Source: Streptomyces venezuelae (GTDB lineage Bacteria; Actinomycetota; Actinomycetes; Streptomycetales; Streptomycetaceae). Taken from it: a stretch of 64,000 bases of DNA. Location of the stretch: assembly GCF_008642335.1 (NCBI RefSeq), contig NZ_CP029191.1, positions 1,364,001 through 1,428,000 on the forward strand, read 5' to 3'. Positions within the stretch are counted from its first letter, which is position 1, and every line of letters begins with the position of its first letter. Positions 8,231 to 17,010 of this stretch are shown in pieces. The notes beneath the pieces are model-generated. The model made no database searches. It saw only the letters and a program-made list of their open reading frames with translations, and had not been told where the DNA came from. The position numbers and the translations under genes were made by a program.

Positions 8231-9175
8231 ATGAGACGCAAGCGCCGCCTTCCGCCCGCCCCGCTCCCCCAGCGCGACGGCATCGACCCCGTGCGGGTCG
8301 CCCTGCCGGCCGACGGGCCGTGGCCGACCGTGCGCGCCTACCTGGTGGAGCGGCTCCCGGTCGGGCCCGGCGTCGTCGACGCGATGGTGCGGGACAGCCG
8401 TTTCGTCGGAGCGGACGGCGAACCGGTGGCGCCCGACACCCCTTACCTGCCGGGCGCCTCCGTCTGGTTCCACCGGGACCTCCCCGCCGAGGTCCCCGTC
8501 CCCTTCGCCCTCGACGTCGTCCACCGCGACGAGCACATCGTCGTCGCGGACAAGCCGCACTTCCTCGCCACGATGCCCCGCGGCAGCCACGTCACGCAGA
8601 CGGCCCTCGCCCGGCTCCGCACGGAACTCGGCGTCCCGACGCTCGGCGCCGCCCACCGCCTGGACCGGCTGACCGCGGGACTGCTCCTGTTCACGGTGCG
8701 GCCCGAGGAACGCGGCGCGTACCAGACACTGTTCCGGGACCGACTCGTGCACAAGGAGTACGAGGCGGTGGCCCCGTACGACCCGGACGTGCCACTCCCC
8801 CGTACCGTGCGCAGCCATATCGTGAAGGAGCGCGGGATCATCGCCGCGTACGAGGTGGCGGGCGCCGAACCCAACAGCGAGAGCCGCGTCGAACTCGTCG
8901 AGCACCGCGCCGGCCTCGGCCGCTACCGTCTGACCCCGCACACCGGCCGCACCCACCAACTCCGCGTCCACATGAACGCGTTGGGCCTGCCGATCCTCGG
9001 CGACCCCGTCTATCCGGTGGTGGCCGGGCCCGTGCCGCCGGACGACTTCCGGCGGCCGCTGCAACTCCTGGCGCGTGTCCTGGAGTTCACGGACCCGGTC
9101 ACGGGCGCCGCCCACCGCTTCACCAGCGAACGAACGCTGGAGGCCTGGGAGGCGTACGACACGTGGGCGCGGTAG
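8231..9175 (+). CDS. RluA-family RNA pseudouridine synthase
   Basis: The protein has 314 residues. The catalytic block is AAHRLDRLTAGLLLFTV, with the essential aspartate in HRLDRLT, and the downstream family motif is LTPHTGRTHQLRVHMNALGL. The N-terminal 90 residues look like a small S4-like region with an arginine-rich start. RluA-type enzymes convert uridine to pseudouridine in rRNA or tRNA; the target here is unknown. The ATG at 8231 was taken because homology begins soon after, but no strong ribosome-binding site marks it. It converges with the P450 gene across a 6-bp gap. Confidence 0.9.
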   Translation: MRRKRRLPPAPLPQRDGIDPVRVALPADGPWPTVRAYLVERLPVGPGVVDAMVRDSRFVGADGEPVAPDTPYLPGASVWFHRDLPAEVPVPFALDVVHRDEHIVVADKPHFLATMPRGSHVTQTALARLRTELGVPTLGAAHRLDRLTAGLLLFTVRPEERGAYQTLFRDRLVHKEYEAVAPYDPDVPLPRTVRSHIVKERGIIAAYEVAGAEPNSESRVELVEHRAGLGRYRLTPHTGRTHQLRVHMNALGLPILGDPVYPVVAGPVPPDDFRRPLQLLARVLEFTDPVTGAAHRFTSERTLEAWEAYDTWAR

Positions 9176-9181
9176 CCGCCG

Positions 9182-10663
9182 TCAGTAGCCACGCCACCAG
9201 GTGAGGAAGCGCTGCCACGCCCCCTTGGGCCGCACGGCCTCGGGAGCCGGGGCCGGGGCGGCCGCCGGTGACGGCGGGGCGGCCGGGGCGGCGGGCGCCG
9301 CGGGGCGCGGTGCCGGGGACGACACGTGCCAGTCCCTGCGCGGAGGCGGCAGCTGCGCCGAAGGGCGGGCCGTGACGTCCTGCGGCGGGCGCGGCGCGAA
9401 CTTGACCGGCAGCTCCACGAGGTGCCGCGACATGATGGACGAGGTCCACCGCAGATCCCGCTCGTCGATGGCGAGTTCGACGTCCGGCAGGCGCATCAGG
9501 AGCGCGTCGACACCGGTGTCGGCGATGGCGCGGCCGATGTCCTGTCCCGGGCACTCGTGCGGCCCGCCGCTGAACGCGAGGTGCGAGCGGTTGCCCTGCA
9601 TGTTGGCGGCGAGATCGGGCCGCACGACCGGGTCGACGTTGCCCGGCGCGATGCCCATGATCAGGCCGTCGCCCGCGCGGATCTTCTGGCCGCCGAGCTG
9701 GGTGTCCTGCTTCGCGAAGTAGCCGACCATCGCGCTGAACGGCGGCTCGTCCCACAGGGACTGCTCGACCGCCTCGGGCACCGTCATCTGCCCGCCGCTG
9801 AGCTGCGCCCTGAAGCGCGGGTCGGTGAGGACCATCCGCACGACGTTCGCGATGAGGTTGGCGGTCGCCTCGTACGCGGCGATGAGCACGAGCCGCAGGT
9901 GCGCGCCGACCTCGTCGTCGGTGAGCTGCGCGGGGTGGGCGATGAGGCGGCTGGTGAAGTCCTCCTCGAGGTTGGCGCGGCGCCGCGCCACCAGCCCCAT
10001 CAGGACCTCCATCACATACGCGTTGCTCGCGATGGCGGTCTCGGTGCCCTTGATCATGTCGCGGGCGGACTGCACGATGCGTTCGTTGTACTCCTCGGGC
10101 ATGCCGAGGACGTGGCACATCACCATCATCGGCAGGTGCTCGGCGAACTGGCTGACGAGGTCGGCGTGGCCCTCCTGGCAGAAGTCGTTGAGCAGGTGGT
10201 TCGTGTAGCGGTTGATGTAGCGGCGGATGCCGCGGTGGTCGATGCCGGACATGGCGCCGGTGACCGCGCCGCGCAGCCGCTGGTGCTCGTCGCCCTCGAC
10301 GAAGCTGCACATCGGCTGCCAGGTGAAGACGGGGGCGAGCGGGTGGTCGAGGCCGGCGGTGCCGTCCCGCACGGCGCGCCAGGTGCGCGAGTCGCGGGTG
10401 TACTGCGAGGGGGTGCGGACCATGTGGAGGTTCTCGCTGTGCCCGAGCACGACCCACATCGGCACGTCGTTGTGGATCAGCACGGGCGCGACCGGGCCGT
10501 GCTCGGCGCGCAGCTTCTCGTACAGGCCCGCGAGGTCGGTGTCCGCCTCGGGGCCGTAGATGCGGCGCAGGCCGCCGGGGCCGAGGCCGTGGGCGGGACA
10601 GCCGGGCGGTGCGGCACCGAGGTCGTCGGTGCCGGCCCAGGGGGAAGGGGGAGGGGTCGTCAC
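9182..10663 (-). CDS. conservon cytochrome P450 lacking ExxR (CYP157-like)
   Basis: The protein has 493 residues. The haem loop is present (FSGGPHECPGQ, with the cysteine ligand), but the K-helix ExxR motif is replaced by EQSLW. The I-helix reads AAYEAT instead of the usual AGxET. This EQSLW variant is described for the CYP157 family of Streptomyces. The last 80 residues are Pro/Ala-rich and end WQRFLTWWRGY, which could be a membrane or partner contact. The gene is the last of a conservon operon (61 bp after cvnD), and P450s are common members of these operons. Its substrate is unknown, and a signalling or non-oxidative role is possible. Confidence 0.92.
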   Translation of the reverse strand: MTTPPPSPWAGTDDLGAAPPGCPAHGLGPGGLRRIYGPEADTDLAGLYEKLRAEHGPVAPVLIHNDVPMWVVLGHSENLHMVRTPSQYTRDSRTWRAVRDGTAGLDHPLAPVFTWQPMCSFVEGDEHQRLRGAVTGAMSGIDHRGIRRYINRYTNHLLNDFCQEGHADLVSQFAEHLPMMVMCHVLGMPEEYNERIVQSARDMIKGTETAIASNAYVMEVLMGLVARRRANLEEDFTSRLIAHPAQLTDDEVGAHLRLVLIAAYEATANLIANVVRMVLTDPRFRAQLSGGQMTVPEAVEQSLWDEPPFSAMVGYFAKQDTQLGGQKIRAGDGLIMGIAPGNVDPVVRPDLAANMQGNRSHLAFSGGPHECPGQDIGRAIADTGVDALLMRLPDVELAIDERDLRWTSSIMSRHLVELPVKFAPRPPQDVTARPSAQLPPPRRDWHVSSPAPRPAAPAAPAAPPSPAAAPAPAPEAVRPKGAWQRFLTWWRGY

Positions 10664-10724
10664 GGTCGTCGCTCCGGGTTTCGCTGAGGAGGGGGCGGGG
10701 GGCTGGGTACGGGTGGGGGCACGG

Positions 10725-11348
10725 TCAGACGCGGGCCGCGGTCAGGGAGTGGAGGTAGCGCATCAGGGTCATCAGGACGTCCCTGCTGGATTCCTTGCGG
10801 CGGGCGTCGCACGCCATGATCGGCACGATCTCCTCCAGGTCGAGGGCCCTGCGCAGGGTCGCGACCGGGTGGTGGGGCGCGTCGGGGAAGTCGTTGACGG
10901 CGACGACGAACGGCACGCCGCGCTCCTCCAGGCGGCCGATGACGTCGAAGCTGACTTCGAGGCGGCGGGTGTCGATGAGCACGACCGCGCCGAGCGCGCC
11001 TTCGAAGAGGCCGTTCCACAGGAACCAGAAGCGTTCCTGGCCGGGGGTCCCGAAGAGGTAGAGGACGAGCTCCTCGGAGATGCTGATGCGGCCGAAGTCC
11101 ATCGCCACGGTGGTGGCCGTCTTGGACTCGGAGCCGTAGTTGTCGTCGACGCCGATGCCCGCCTGGGTCATCGTCTCCTCGGTGGTCAGCGGGCGGATCT
11201 CGCTCACCGAGCCGACCATCGTCGTCTTGCCGACCCCGAACCCGCCCACGATCACGACCTTCACGGCGGCCGCGGCCGTGTGCGGCAGCACGTCCTCGCT
11301 GCGGGGGCCGGTGATCGTGTCCGTGTTCCTAGAGTTTCTGAAGTCCAT
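10725..11348 (-). CDS. cvnD: conservon small GTPase-like ATP/GTP-binding protein
   Basis: This CvnD protein has 207 residues. It carries a P-loop (VVIVGGFGVGKTTMVG), a switch-like segment (YLFGTPGQERFWFLW, akin to DxxGQ/E of Ras-like proteins) and NDF in place of the usual NKxD. Conservon proteins form a membrane-associated complex in which CvnA acts as a sensor and CvnD as a nucleotide switch, similar to a eukaryotic G-protein system. The ATG at 11348 overlaps cvnC by 20 bp, so translation is coupled. The P450 gene follows. Confidence 0.93.
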   Translation of the reverse strand: MDFRNSRNTDTITGPRSEDVLPHTAAAAVKVVIVGGFGVGKTTMVGSVSEIRPLTTEETMTQAGIGVDDNYGSESKTATTVAMDFGRISISEELVLYLFGTPGQERFWFLWNGLFEGALGAVVLIDTRRLEVSFDVIGRLEERGVPFVVAVNDFPDAPHHPVATLRRALDLEEIVPIMACDARRKESSRDVLMTLMRYLHSLTAARV

Positions 11349-11742
11349 GCATCACCGCTTCGAGGAGGGATCGGTCGGGGAGCGCGGAGCGGACGACGGG
11401 GGCGCGCGCCTGCACGAGGTCGGTCGCGAGTAACTCCGTCAGGACGACGGTCACGACGGAGAACGGCAGCGACATGTACGCCGAGAGCTCGGCGACGGAC
11501 AGCGGCGTCGTGCACAGCCGCAGTACCGCCGAGTGTTCCGGCTGCGCCGTCGGGGACGCCTCGCCCTGCGCGACGATCAGGGTGACGAGGTCGAGCGGCG
11601 CGCGCTCGGAGTCCTCGCCCGTGAGGATGTACAGCCGCTCCGGGTTCGAGGGGCTGCGGCGCTCCCGCTGGGGAGTCGCACCGCCCTGCGGCGGGACATC
11701 GCCCTGTTGCGGGCCGCGTGGGGAGTCTTGCGGAGGAGTCAT
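11329..11742 (-). CDS. cvnC: conservon DUF742 protein
   Basis: The protein has 137 residues. The DUF742 core begins at about residue 35 (NPERLYILTGEDSERAPLDL) and ends with a winged-helix-like region (LSVAELSAYMSLPFSVVTVV) and ALPDRSLLEAVMHGLQKL. The first 30 residues are Pro/Gln-rich and probably disordered. It is a conserved partner in conservon complexes; its biochemical activity is not established. It overlaps cvnB by 4 bp (ATGA) and cvnD by 20 bp. Confidence 0.93.
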   Translation of the reverse strand: MTPPQDSPRGPQQGDVPPQGGATPQRERRSPSNPERLYILTGEDSERAPLDLVTLIVAQGEASPTAQPEHSAVLRLCTTPLSVAELSAYMSLPFSVVTVVLTELLATDLVQARAPVVRSALPDRSLLEAVMHGLQKL

Positions 11743-12146
11743 ACGGCCTGCCCGTCACGCCGGGGCGGGCTGGTCAGATGCGCCCCGATGCGTACGACGA
11801 GGTCACGCATGCGGGTGCCGATGAGGCCCGCGTCGACGGTCTCGTCGGCGAGCACGGCGAGGTAGGCGCCCGCGCCCGCGGCCATCAGGTAGAAGTAGCC
11901 GCCGTTGATCTCGATGATGACCATCTTCATGCCGCCGTCGCTGCGGGGGATCTCGGTGGCGACGGCGGCGGCGAGGCTCTGCAGGCCCGCGCAGGCGGCG
12001 GCGATGCGGTCGGCCGCGTCGGGATCGCCGCCGTAGCGCGCGATGCGCAGGCCGTCCGCCGAGAGCACCACGATCTGCCGGGTCTGCGGCACTCCGTCGG
12101 CGAGCTCCTTCAGCATCCAGTCGAAGTTGGCGCGTTGCTGGATCAC
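11739..12146 (-). CDS. cvnB: conservon roadblock/LC7 protein
   Basis: This roadblock/LC7-domain protein has 135 residues, with typical segments NFDWMLKELADGVPQTRQIV, LSADGLRIA and GGYFYLMAAGAGAYLAVLAD. In bacteria such proteins act as GAP-like or scaffold partners for small GTPases, here CvnD. The GTG at 12146 forms a 4-bp GTGA overlap with the cvnA stop. The whole cvnA-B-C-D run is overlapped gene to gene, which indicates one tightly coupled transcript. Confidence 0.93.
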   Translation of the reverse strand: MIQQRANFDWMLKELADGVPQTRQIVVLSADGLRIARYGGDPDAADRIAAACAGLQSLAAAVATEIPRSDGGMKMVIIEINGGYFYLMAAGAGAYLAVLADETVDAGLIGTRMRDLVVRIGAHLTSPPRRDGQAV

Positions 12147-13750
12147 TGCCAGTCCCTCTCGTCGGCGTTGCCGTGGTTGTTCTGCGGGGGCACCGGACCG
12201 GACTCCTCCGGCTGGTCCGCGGCGGGGTCGCCCTTGACGCCCTTCATGAACGCCTCGATCCACAGGCCCGGTTCGGGTTCCTGCCGCTTGGGCGGTGCGG
12301 GGGGCTGTGCGGTGGCCGCGGCGTGGGCCTCGGCGACACGCTGGGCCTCGGCCTCCTGTGCGTACCGCTCGGCGAGGGAGATCTTGACGCGGCTGCGGCG
12401 CTGCGGGAGGCCTCCCTCCGTCCATTCGGTGACCTCGGGGACGTCGTCCTCCATGGTCGCGGTGAGCGGGGAGCGCAAGGGCGGGCCCGCGGTGACGACG
12501 CGCGGCTTCTTGCGGCGGATGTTGCGGGCGGGTTCCTCGATGGTGCGGCCGCTGTTGTCGACGCGGGGCACGGCGGAGGCGCCGATGCCGTGGGCGAGGC
12601 CGGGCGCGGGCCCGGTGGTCATCATCTCGCGCGGCACGATGAGCACCGCGCGGACGCCGCCGTACGCGGACTGCCGCAGGGAGACCTGGAGGTTGTACAT
12701 CTGGGAGAGGCGGCCGACGACGGCCATGCCGAGGCGCGGCGTCTCCCCGAGGTCGTTGAGGTCGATGCCGGCCTGGGCCTGCGCCAGCATGCGTTCGGCG
12801 CGGGCCCGCGCCTCCTCGCTGAGGCTGACGCCGCCGTCCTCGATCTCGACGGCGATGCCGGTCTGCACCTCGACCGCGGTGACGTGCACCTTGGTCTGCG
12901 GGGGCGAGTACCGGGTGGCGTTGTCGAGGAGTTCGGCGCAGGCGTGGATGAGCGGCTCGACGGACGTGCCGAGGATGGCGACGTCGGCGATGGAGTGCAG
13001 TTCCACGCGCGGGTAGTCGAGGATCCGGGACATCGCGCCGCGCAGCACGCTGAACAGCCGGACGGGCTCGGGCCACTGGCGGCCCGGGCGCGCGCCGCCG
13101 AGCACCGTGATGGAGTCGGCGAGCCGGCCGATCAGCGCGGTGCCGTGGTCGATGCGCAGCAGGTCGTCGAAGACCTCGGGGTTGCGTCCGTGGAACTCCT
13201 CCATCTCACGGAGTTCCGCGGCCTGCTGGTGGACGATCGACTGGACGCGACGGGCGATGTTGACGAAGGCGCGCTGCGCGGATTCGCGCATCGCCTCCTC
13301 GTTGTCCAGGATCTCAAGGATGGACCGCAGCAAGTCGCGCTGAGATGCGGGGAGTTCGCGGTAGACCTCGTTCTTGTCGACGACGTTGCGGATGACTTCC
13401 GGGGGCGCTTCGCCCTGCCGGAGCCGCCAGAGCGCGTCGGGCAGGAGCTCCCTGCCCAGGCGCACGGTCTCGTCGTCGTGGGATGCGATGCGCCGTTCGA
13501 GGAAGGCGAGCCGCTCTGCGTACTGCGTGCGCTGCCCCCGGATGGTCCGGCCGCGGCGCACCGCTTCGGCGCCGACCGCGATGACCATGAGGGTCGCGAC
13601 GGCGCCGCACCAGGTGACGGCGGGCCGGGCCGGCGGTGCCACCGAGGCGACGGCGGCTCCGGTCGCCGCCGCCATCAGCATGGCGGGCAGCAACAACACG
13701 CGCGCGTAAGGGACTTCTCGGCCACCGGGAGGCGATTGAACACTCACCAT
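12143..13750 (-). CDS. cvnA: conservon sensor histidine-kinase-like membrane protein
   Basis: The protein has 535 residues. Two N-terminal membrane segments (about 16-40 and 45-62) are followed by a long helical region and an HATPase_c domain (about 245-365) with LLDNATRYSPP (N box) and DGGVSLSEEA. No classical HisKA phospho-acceptor motif is apparent. The C-terminal 160 residues are disordered and rich in Pro, Arg and Glu. CvnA proteins are the membrane sensors of conservons; from memory the conservon next to this helicase is cvn9, which affects aerial growth and antibiotic production. It is the first gene of the operon. Confidence 0.93.
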   Translation of the reverse strand: MVSVQSPPGGREVPYARVLLLPAMLMAAATGAAVASVAPPARPAVTWCGAVATLMVIAVGAEAVRRGRTIRGQRTQYAERLAFLERRIASHDDETVRLGRELLPDALWRLRQGEAPPEVIRNVVDKNEVYRELPASQRDLLRSILEILDNEEAMRESAQRAFVNIARRVQSIVHQQAAELREMEEFHGRNPEVFDDLLRIDHGTALIGRLADSITVLGGARPGRQWPEPVRLFSVLRGAMSRILDYPRVELHSIADVAILGTSVEPLIHACAELLDNATRYSPPQTKVHVTAVEVQTGIAVEIEDGGVSLSEEARARAERMLAQAQAGIDLNDLGETPRLGMAVVGRLSQMYNLQVSLRQSAYGGVRAVLIVPREMMTTGPAPGLAHGIGASAVPRVDNSGRTIEEPARNIRRKKPRVVTAGPPLRSPLTATMEDDVPEVTEWTEGGLPQRRSRVKISLAERYAQEAEAQRVAEAHAAATAQPPAPPKRQEPEPGLWIEAFMKGVKGDPAADQPEESGPVPPQNNHGNADERDWQ

Positions 13751-14104
13751 GTATGCCCTCTGAACACTCGTCTTGGGGGAATGTGACGTCTTGGGGAACG
13801 ACGGAACATAGGGGAATGACGAAACGAACGATCGAAAGATTTGGGAACAAGCGCGCGAATCCGTTGCAACTCGTTCAACTCGCCGCGCTCCGGGCGAGCT
13901 TAGTCCGCCGGAATCATCGTCGTGTCATATTCGGCAACCCTCTGCACAGGGCCCGCCGAGAGGCATACACTCTGCCCTTTTGCACAGCTGGCGATCGTTC
14001 GAACACATGGAGTGACGCCTCGAAAACGTCGTGAAACGCCGAACGGGCGCGCCCCACGACCGAGTTGGTCGAGGAACGCGCCCGTGGCGCGACGGAGGTC
14101 CGGC
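13751..14104. other. intergenic region: cvnA promoter region and helicase terminator
   Basis: These 354 bp lack a convincing gene. The half next to cvnA should hold its promoter; it is locally A/T-richer (for example around 13816-13860) but I cannot define -10/-35 boxes. The half next to the helicase stop contains the hairpin at 14043-14085. Confidence 0.6.
14043..14085 (-). terminator. nested hairpin downstream of the helicase gene
   Basis: The outer arms ACGGGCGCG (14043-14051) and CGCGCCCGT (14077-14085) enclose a smaller stem, CGACC/GGTCG (14057-14061/14067-14071). It lies about 20 bp beyond the helicase stop on the minus strand. Confidence 0.6.
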
Positions 14105-16915
14105 TCAGCCCACCGAGCTGTACGCCACCACACCCCGCAGGAGCTGGTCGACGGCCTTGCGGGCGTTCTTCGCGACCGTGCTGCCCTCGCGCGGGGCAGC
14201 GGCGGAGATCTGCCCGAGGACGTCGATGACCTGCTTGCACCAGCGCACGAAGTCGCCGGCCGGCATCTCCGCCTCGCGCAGCACCTCGTCCAGGCCCTTG
14301 TCGTTGGCCCACATGTACGCCGCCCAGGCGAAGCCGAGGTCGGGCTCCCGCTGGCCGACGCCCTCCGTCTGACTGATCTTGAACTCTTCTTCCAGACCGT
14401 CGAGACGGCCCCAGATGCGCACCATCTCGCCGAGCGCCGCCTTCGCCGCGCCGGACGGCAGCTTGGGCGCGAGCGCGTCGTCGCCGACCCGCGCCTCGTA
14501 CACCAACGCGGAGACACAGGCGGCCAGTTCGGCCGGGCTCAGGCCCTCCCACACACCGGCCCGCAGGCACTCGCTGGCCAGCAGATCCAGCTCCCCGTAC
14601 AACCGGGCGAGCCGCTTGCCGTGCTCGGTGACCTCGTCGCCCCGCAGATAGTCGAGCTCGGTCAGGAGCGCGACGATCCGGTCGAAGGTGCGGGCGATCG
14701 TGTTCGTACGCCCCTCGATGCGGCGCTCCAGCTGCGAGGTGTCGCGCTTGAGGCGGTAATATCGCTCGGCCCAGCGCGCGTGGTCCTCGCGCTCGTCACA
14801 GCCGTGGCAGGGGTGCGCGCGCAGCTCCGCGCGCAACCGCGCGATCTCCTGGTCGTCGGCGGCCGTCGCGCGGCCCTTGCGGTGCCGGTCCGGGACGATG
14901 TGCCCGGCCTTGGTGCGCAGCGCGGACGCCAGGTCCCTGCGGGACTGCGGGGAGCGCGCGTTGAACGACTTCGGGATGCGCATCCGCTCCAGCGCCTCGA
15001 CGGGCACCGGGAAGTCCATGGCCGCGAGCCGCTTGACCTGCCGCTCGGCCGTGAGCACCAGCGGCCGCGGCCCGTCGACGTGGTCGAACCCGCGGTGACC
15101 GTTGGCACGCCCGGCGGGCAGCCCCGGGTCCAGGACGAGCGCCAGGCCCGCGTACTTCCCCGTCGGCACGTGGATGACATCGCCCGGCTTCAGCTTCTCC
15201 AGGGCGGTGGCAGCAGCGGCCCTGCGCTGGGCCGCGCCCTGCTTGGCGAGCTCGTTCTCCCGGTCCTTCAGCTCGCGGCGCAGCCGCGCGTACTCGTCGA
15301 AGTCGCCCAGGTGGCAGGTCATGGAGGCCTTGTAGCCCTCGAGACCCACCTCGTTCTTCTGCACCTGACGGGAAATGCCCACGACCGACTTGTCGGCCTG
15401 GAACTGCGCGAACGACGTCTCCAGGAGCTCGCGCGAGCGGTGCCGCCCGAACTGCTCGACCAGGTTCACCGCCATGTTGTACGACGGCTTGAAGCTGGAC
15501 CGCAGCGGGTACGTGCGCGTACCGGCGAGACCCGCCAGGTGCTCGGGGCTCATGGCGCGCTGCCAGAGCACCACCGCATGGCCCTCCACGTCGATGCCGC
15601 GGCGCCCGGCACGGCCCGTCAACTGCGTGTACTCACCCGGGGTGATGTCGGCGTGCTGCTCGCCGTTCCACTTGACGAGCTTCTCCAGCACCACGCTGCG
15701 CGCGGGCATGTTGATGCCGAGGGCGAGGGTCTCGGTGGCGAAGACCGCCTTGACCAGGCCGCGCACGAACAGCTCCTCGACGACCTCCTTGAAGGTCGGC
15801 AGCATGCCCGCGTGGTGCGCCGCGATGCCGCGCTCCAGGCCCTCCAGCCATTCGTAGTAGCCGAGGACGTGGAGGTCCTCGTTCGGGATCGAGGACGTGC
15901 GCTCCTCGACGATCCCGCGGACCGTCATCCGCGCCTCGTCGTCGTTCAGCCTGAGCCCCGCGTACAGACACTGCTGGACCGCGGCCTCGCAGCCGGCCCG
16001 GCTGAAGATGAACGTGATGGCGGGCAGCAGGCCCTCGGCGTCGAGCCGCTCGATGACCTCGGGCCTGCCCGGCGTCCAGATCCGGGACCGCTGCCGGCGC
16101 TCCCGCTCGCGGTCGGCCTCGCGGATCATCTTGCCCTTGCGGCGGTCCCGCGGGTTGTACGAGCGGCTGGCCTCCATCCGCGCCATGCGCGTGAGGTCGG
16201 GGTTGACCGTCTTCTTCCGGCCCTCGCCCTCCTCGAAGAGGTCGTACATCCGCCGTCCGGCCAGCACGTGCTGGAACAGCGGCACCGGCCGGTGCTCGGA
16301 GACGATCACCTGGGTGTCGCCGCGGACCGTGTCGAGCCAGTCACCGAACTCCTCCGCGTTCGACACCGTCGCCGACAGGGAGACCAGCGTGACCGACTCC
16401 TGGAGGTGGATGATCACCTCCTCCCAGACGGCGCCGCGGAAGCGGTCGGAGAGGTAGTGCACCTCGTCCATGACCACATAGCCGAGGTTGAGCAGCGACT
16501 GCGAGCCCGAATACAGCATGTTCCGCAGGACTTCGGTGGTCATGACGACCACCGGGGCGTCGCTGTTGACGCTGTTGTCGCCGGTGAGCAGGCCGACCTT
16601 GTCCGCGCCGTACCGCTTGGCGAGGTCGGAGTACTTCTGGTTGGAGAGCGCCTTGATCGGCGTGGTGTAGAAACACTTCTTGCCCTGCAGCAGGGCGAGG
16701 TGCACGGCGAACTCGCCGACGATCGTCTTGCCCGAGCCCGTGGGGGCGGCCACGAGCACGCCCTTGCCCGCCTCCAGCGCCTGGCAGGCCTCGATCTGGA
16801 AGGGGTCGAGGCCGAATTCGTACATCTCGCGGAAGGACGCGAGTGCGGTGGCCTGCTCGGCAGCGCGCTTGCGCGCCGCCGCGTACCGCTCGGCCGGTGA
16901 GAGGTCCTCTGTCAT
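14105..16915 (-). CDS. helY: Ski2/Mtr4-like DEAD/DEAH RNA helicase (HelY type)
   Basis: The protein has 936 residues. Helicase motifs in order are Walker A AAPTGSGKTIVGEF, TPIKALSNQKY, DEVHYLSDRFRGAVWEEVI, LSATVSNAEEF, then in the second RecA domain LALGINMPARSVVLEKLVKW and QLTGRAGRRGIDVEG. A DSHCT-type C-terminal region follows (LDYLRGDEVTEHGKRLARLY). Such helicases assist RNA degradation or processing. I chose the ATG at 16915 (MTEDLSPAERY); the open frame begins at 16948. The gene sits between the conservon and the lipid kinase gene, a common actinobacterial arrangement. Confidence 0.92.
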   Translation of the reverse strand: MTEDLSPAERYAAARKRAAEQATALASFREMYEFGLDPFQIEACQALEAGKGVLVAAPTGSGKTIVGEFAVHLALLQGKKCFYTTPIKALSNQKYSDLAKRYGADKVGLLTGDNSVNSDAPVVVMTTEVLRNMLYSGSQSLLNLGYVVMDEVHYLSDRFRGAVWEEVIIHLQESVTLVSLSATVSNAEEFGDWLDTVRGDTQVIVSEHRPVPLFQHVLAGRRMYDLFEEGEGRKKTVNPDLTRMARMEASRSYNPRDRRKGKMIREADRERERRQRSRIWTPGRPEVIERLDAEGLLPAITFIFSRAGCEAAVQQCLYAGLRLNDDEARMTVRGIVEERTSSIPNEDLHVLGYYEWLEGLERGIAAHHAGMLPTFKEVVEELFVRGLVKAVFATETLALGINMPARSVVLEKLVKWNGEQHADITPGEYTQLTGRAGRRGIDVEGHAVVLWQRAMSPEHLAGLAGTRTYPLRSSFKPSYNMAVNLVEQFGRHRSRELLETSFAQFQADKSVVGISRQVQKNEVGLEGYKASMTCHLGDFDEYARLRRELKDRENELAKQGAAQRRAAAATALEKLKPGDVIHVPTGKYAGLALVLDPGLPAGRANGHRGFDHVDGPRPLVLTAERQVKRLAAMDFPVPVEALERMRIPKSFNARSPQSRRDLASALRTKAGHIVPDRHRKGRATAADDQEIARLRAELRAHPCHGCDEREDHARWAERYYRLKRDTSQLERRIEGRTNTIARTFDRIVALLTELDYLRGDEVTEHGKRLARLYGELDLLASECLRAGVWEGLSPAELAACVSALVYEARVGDDALAPKLPSGAAKAALGEMVRIWGRLDGLEEEFKISQTEGVGQREPDLGFAWAAYMWANDKGLDEVLREAEMPAGDFVRWCKQVIDVLGQISAAAPREGSTVAKNARKAVDQLLRGVVAYSSVG

Positions 16916-17010
16916 CGTGCTTTCGAGACTACCGGCCACCGCTGACAACGGACGATCATTATCGGAACGGCGGTGGAACGTGCCAGCTCAGGCGGCGCGC
17001 GTCGCGGCGC

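Noticed and set aside
13922..16900. A 992-codon plus-strand frame opposite the helicase
   Set aside because: Low-complexity Arg/Leu/Asp/Val content and no motifs; the minus strand holds complete helicase motifs.
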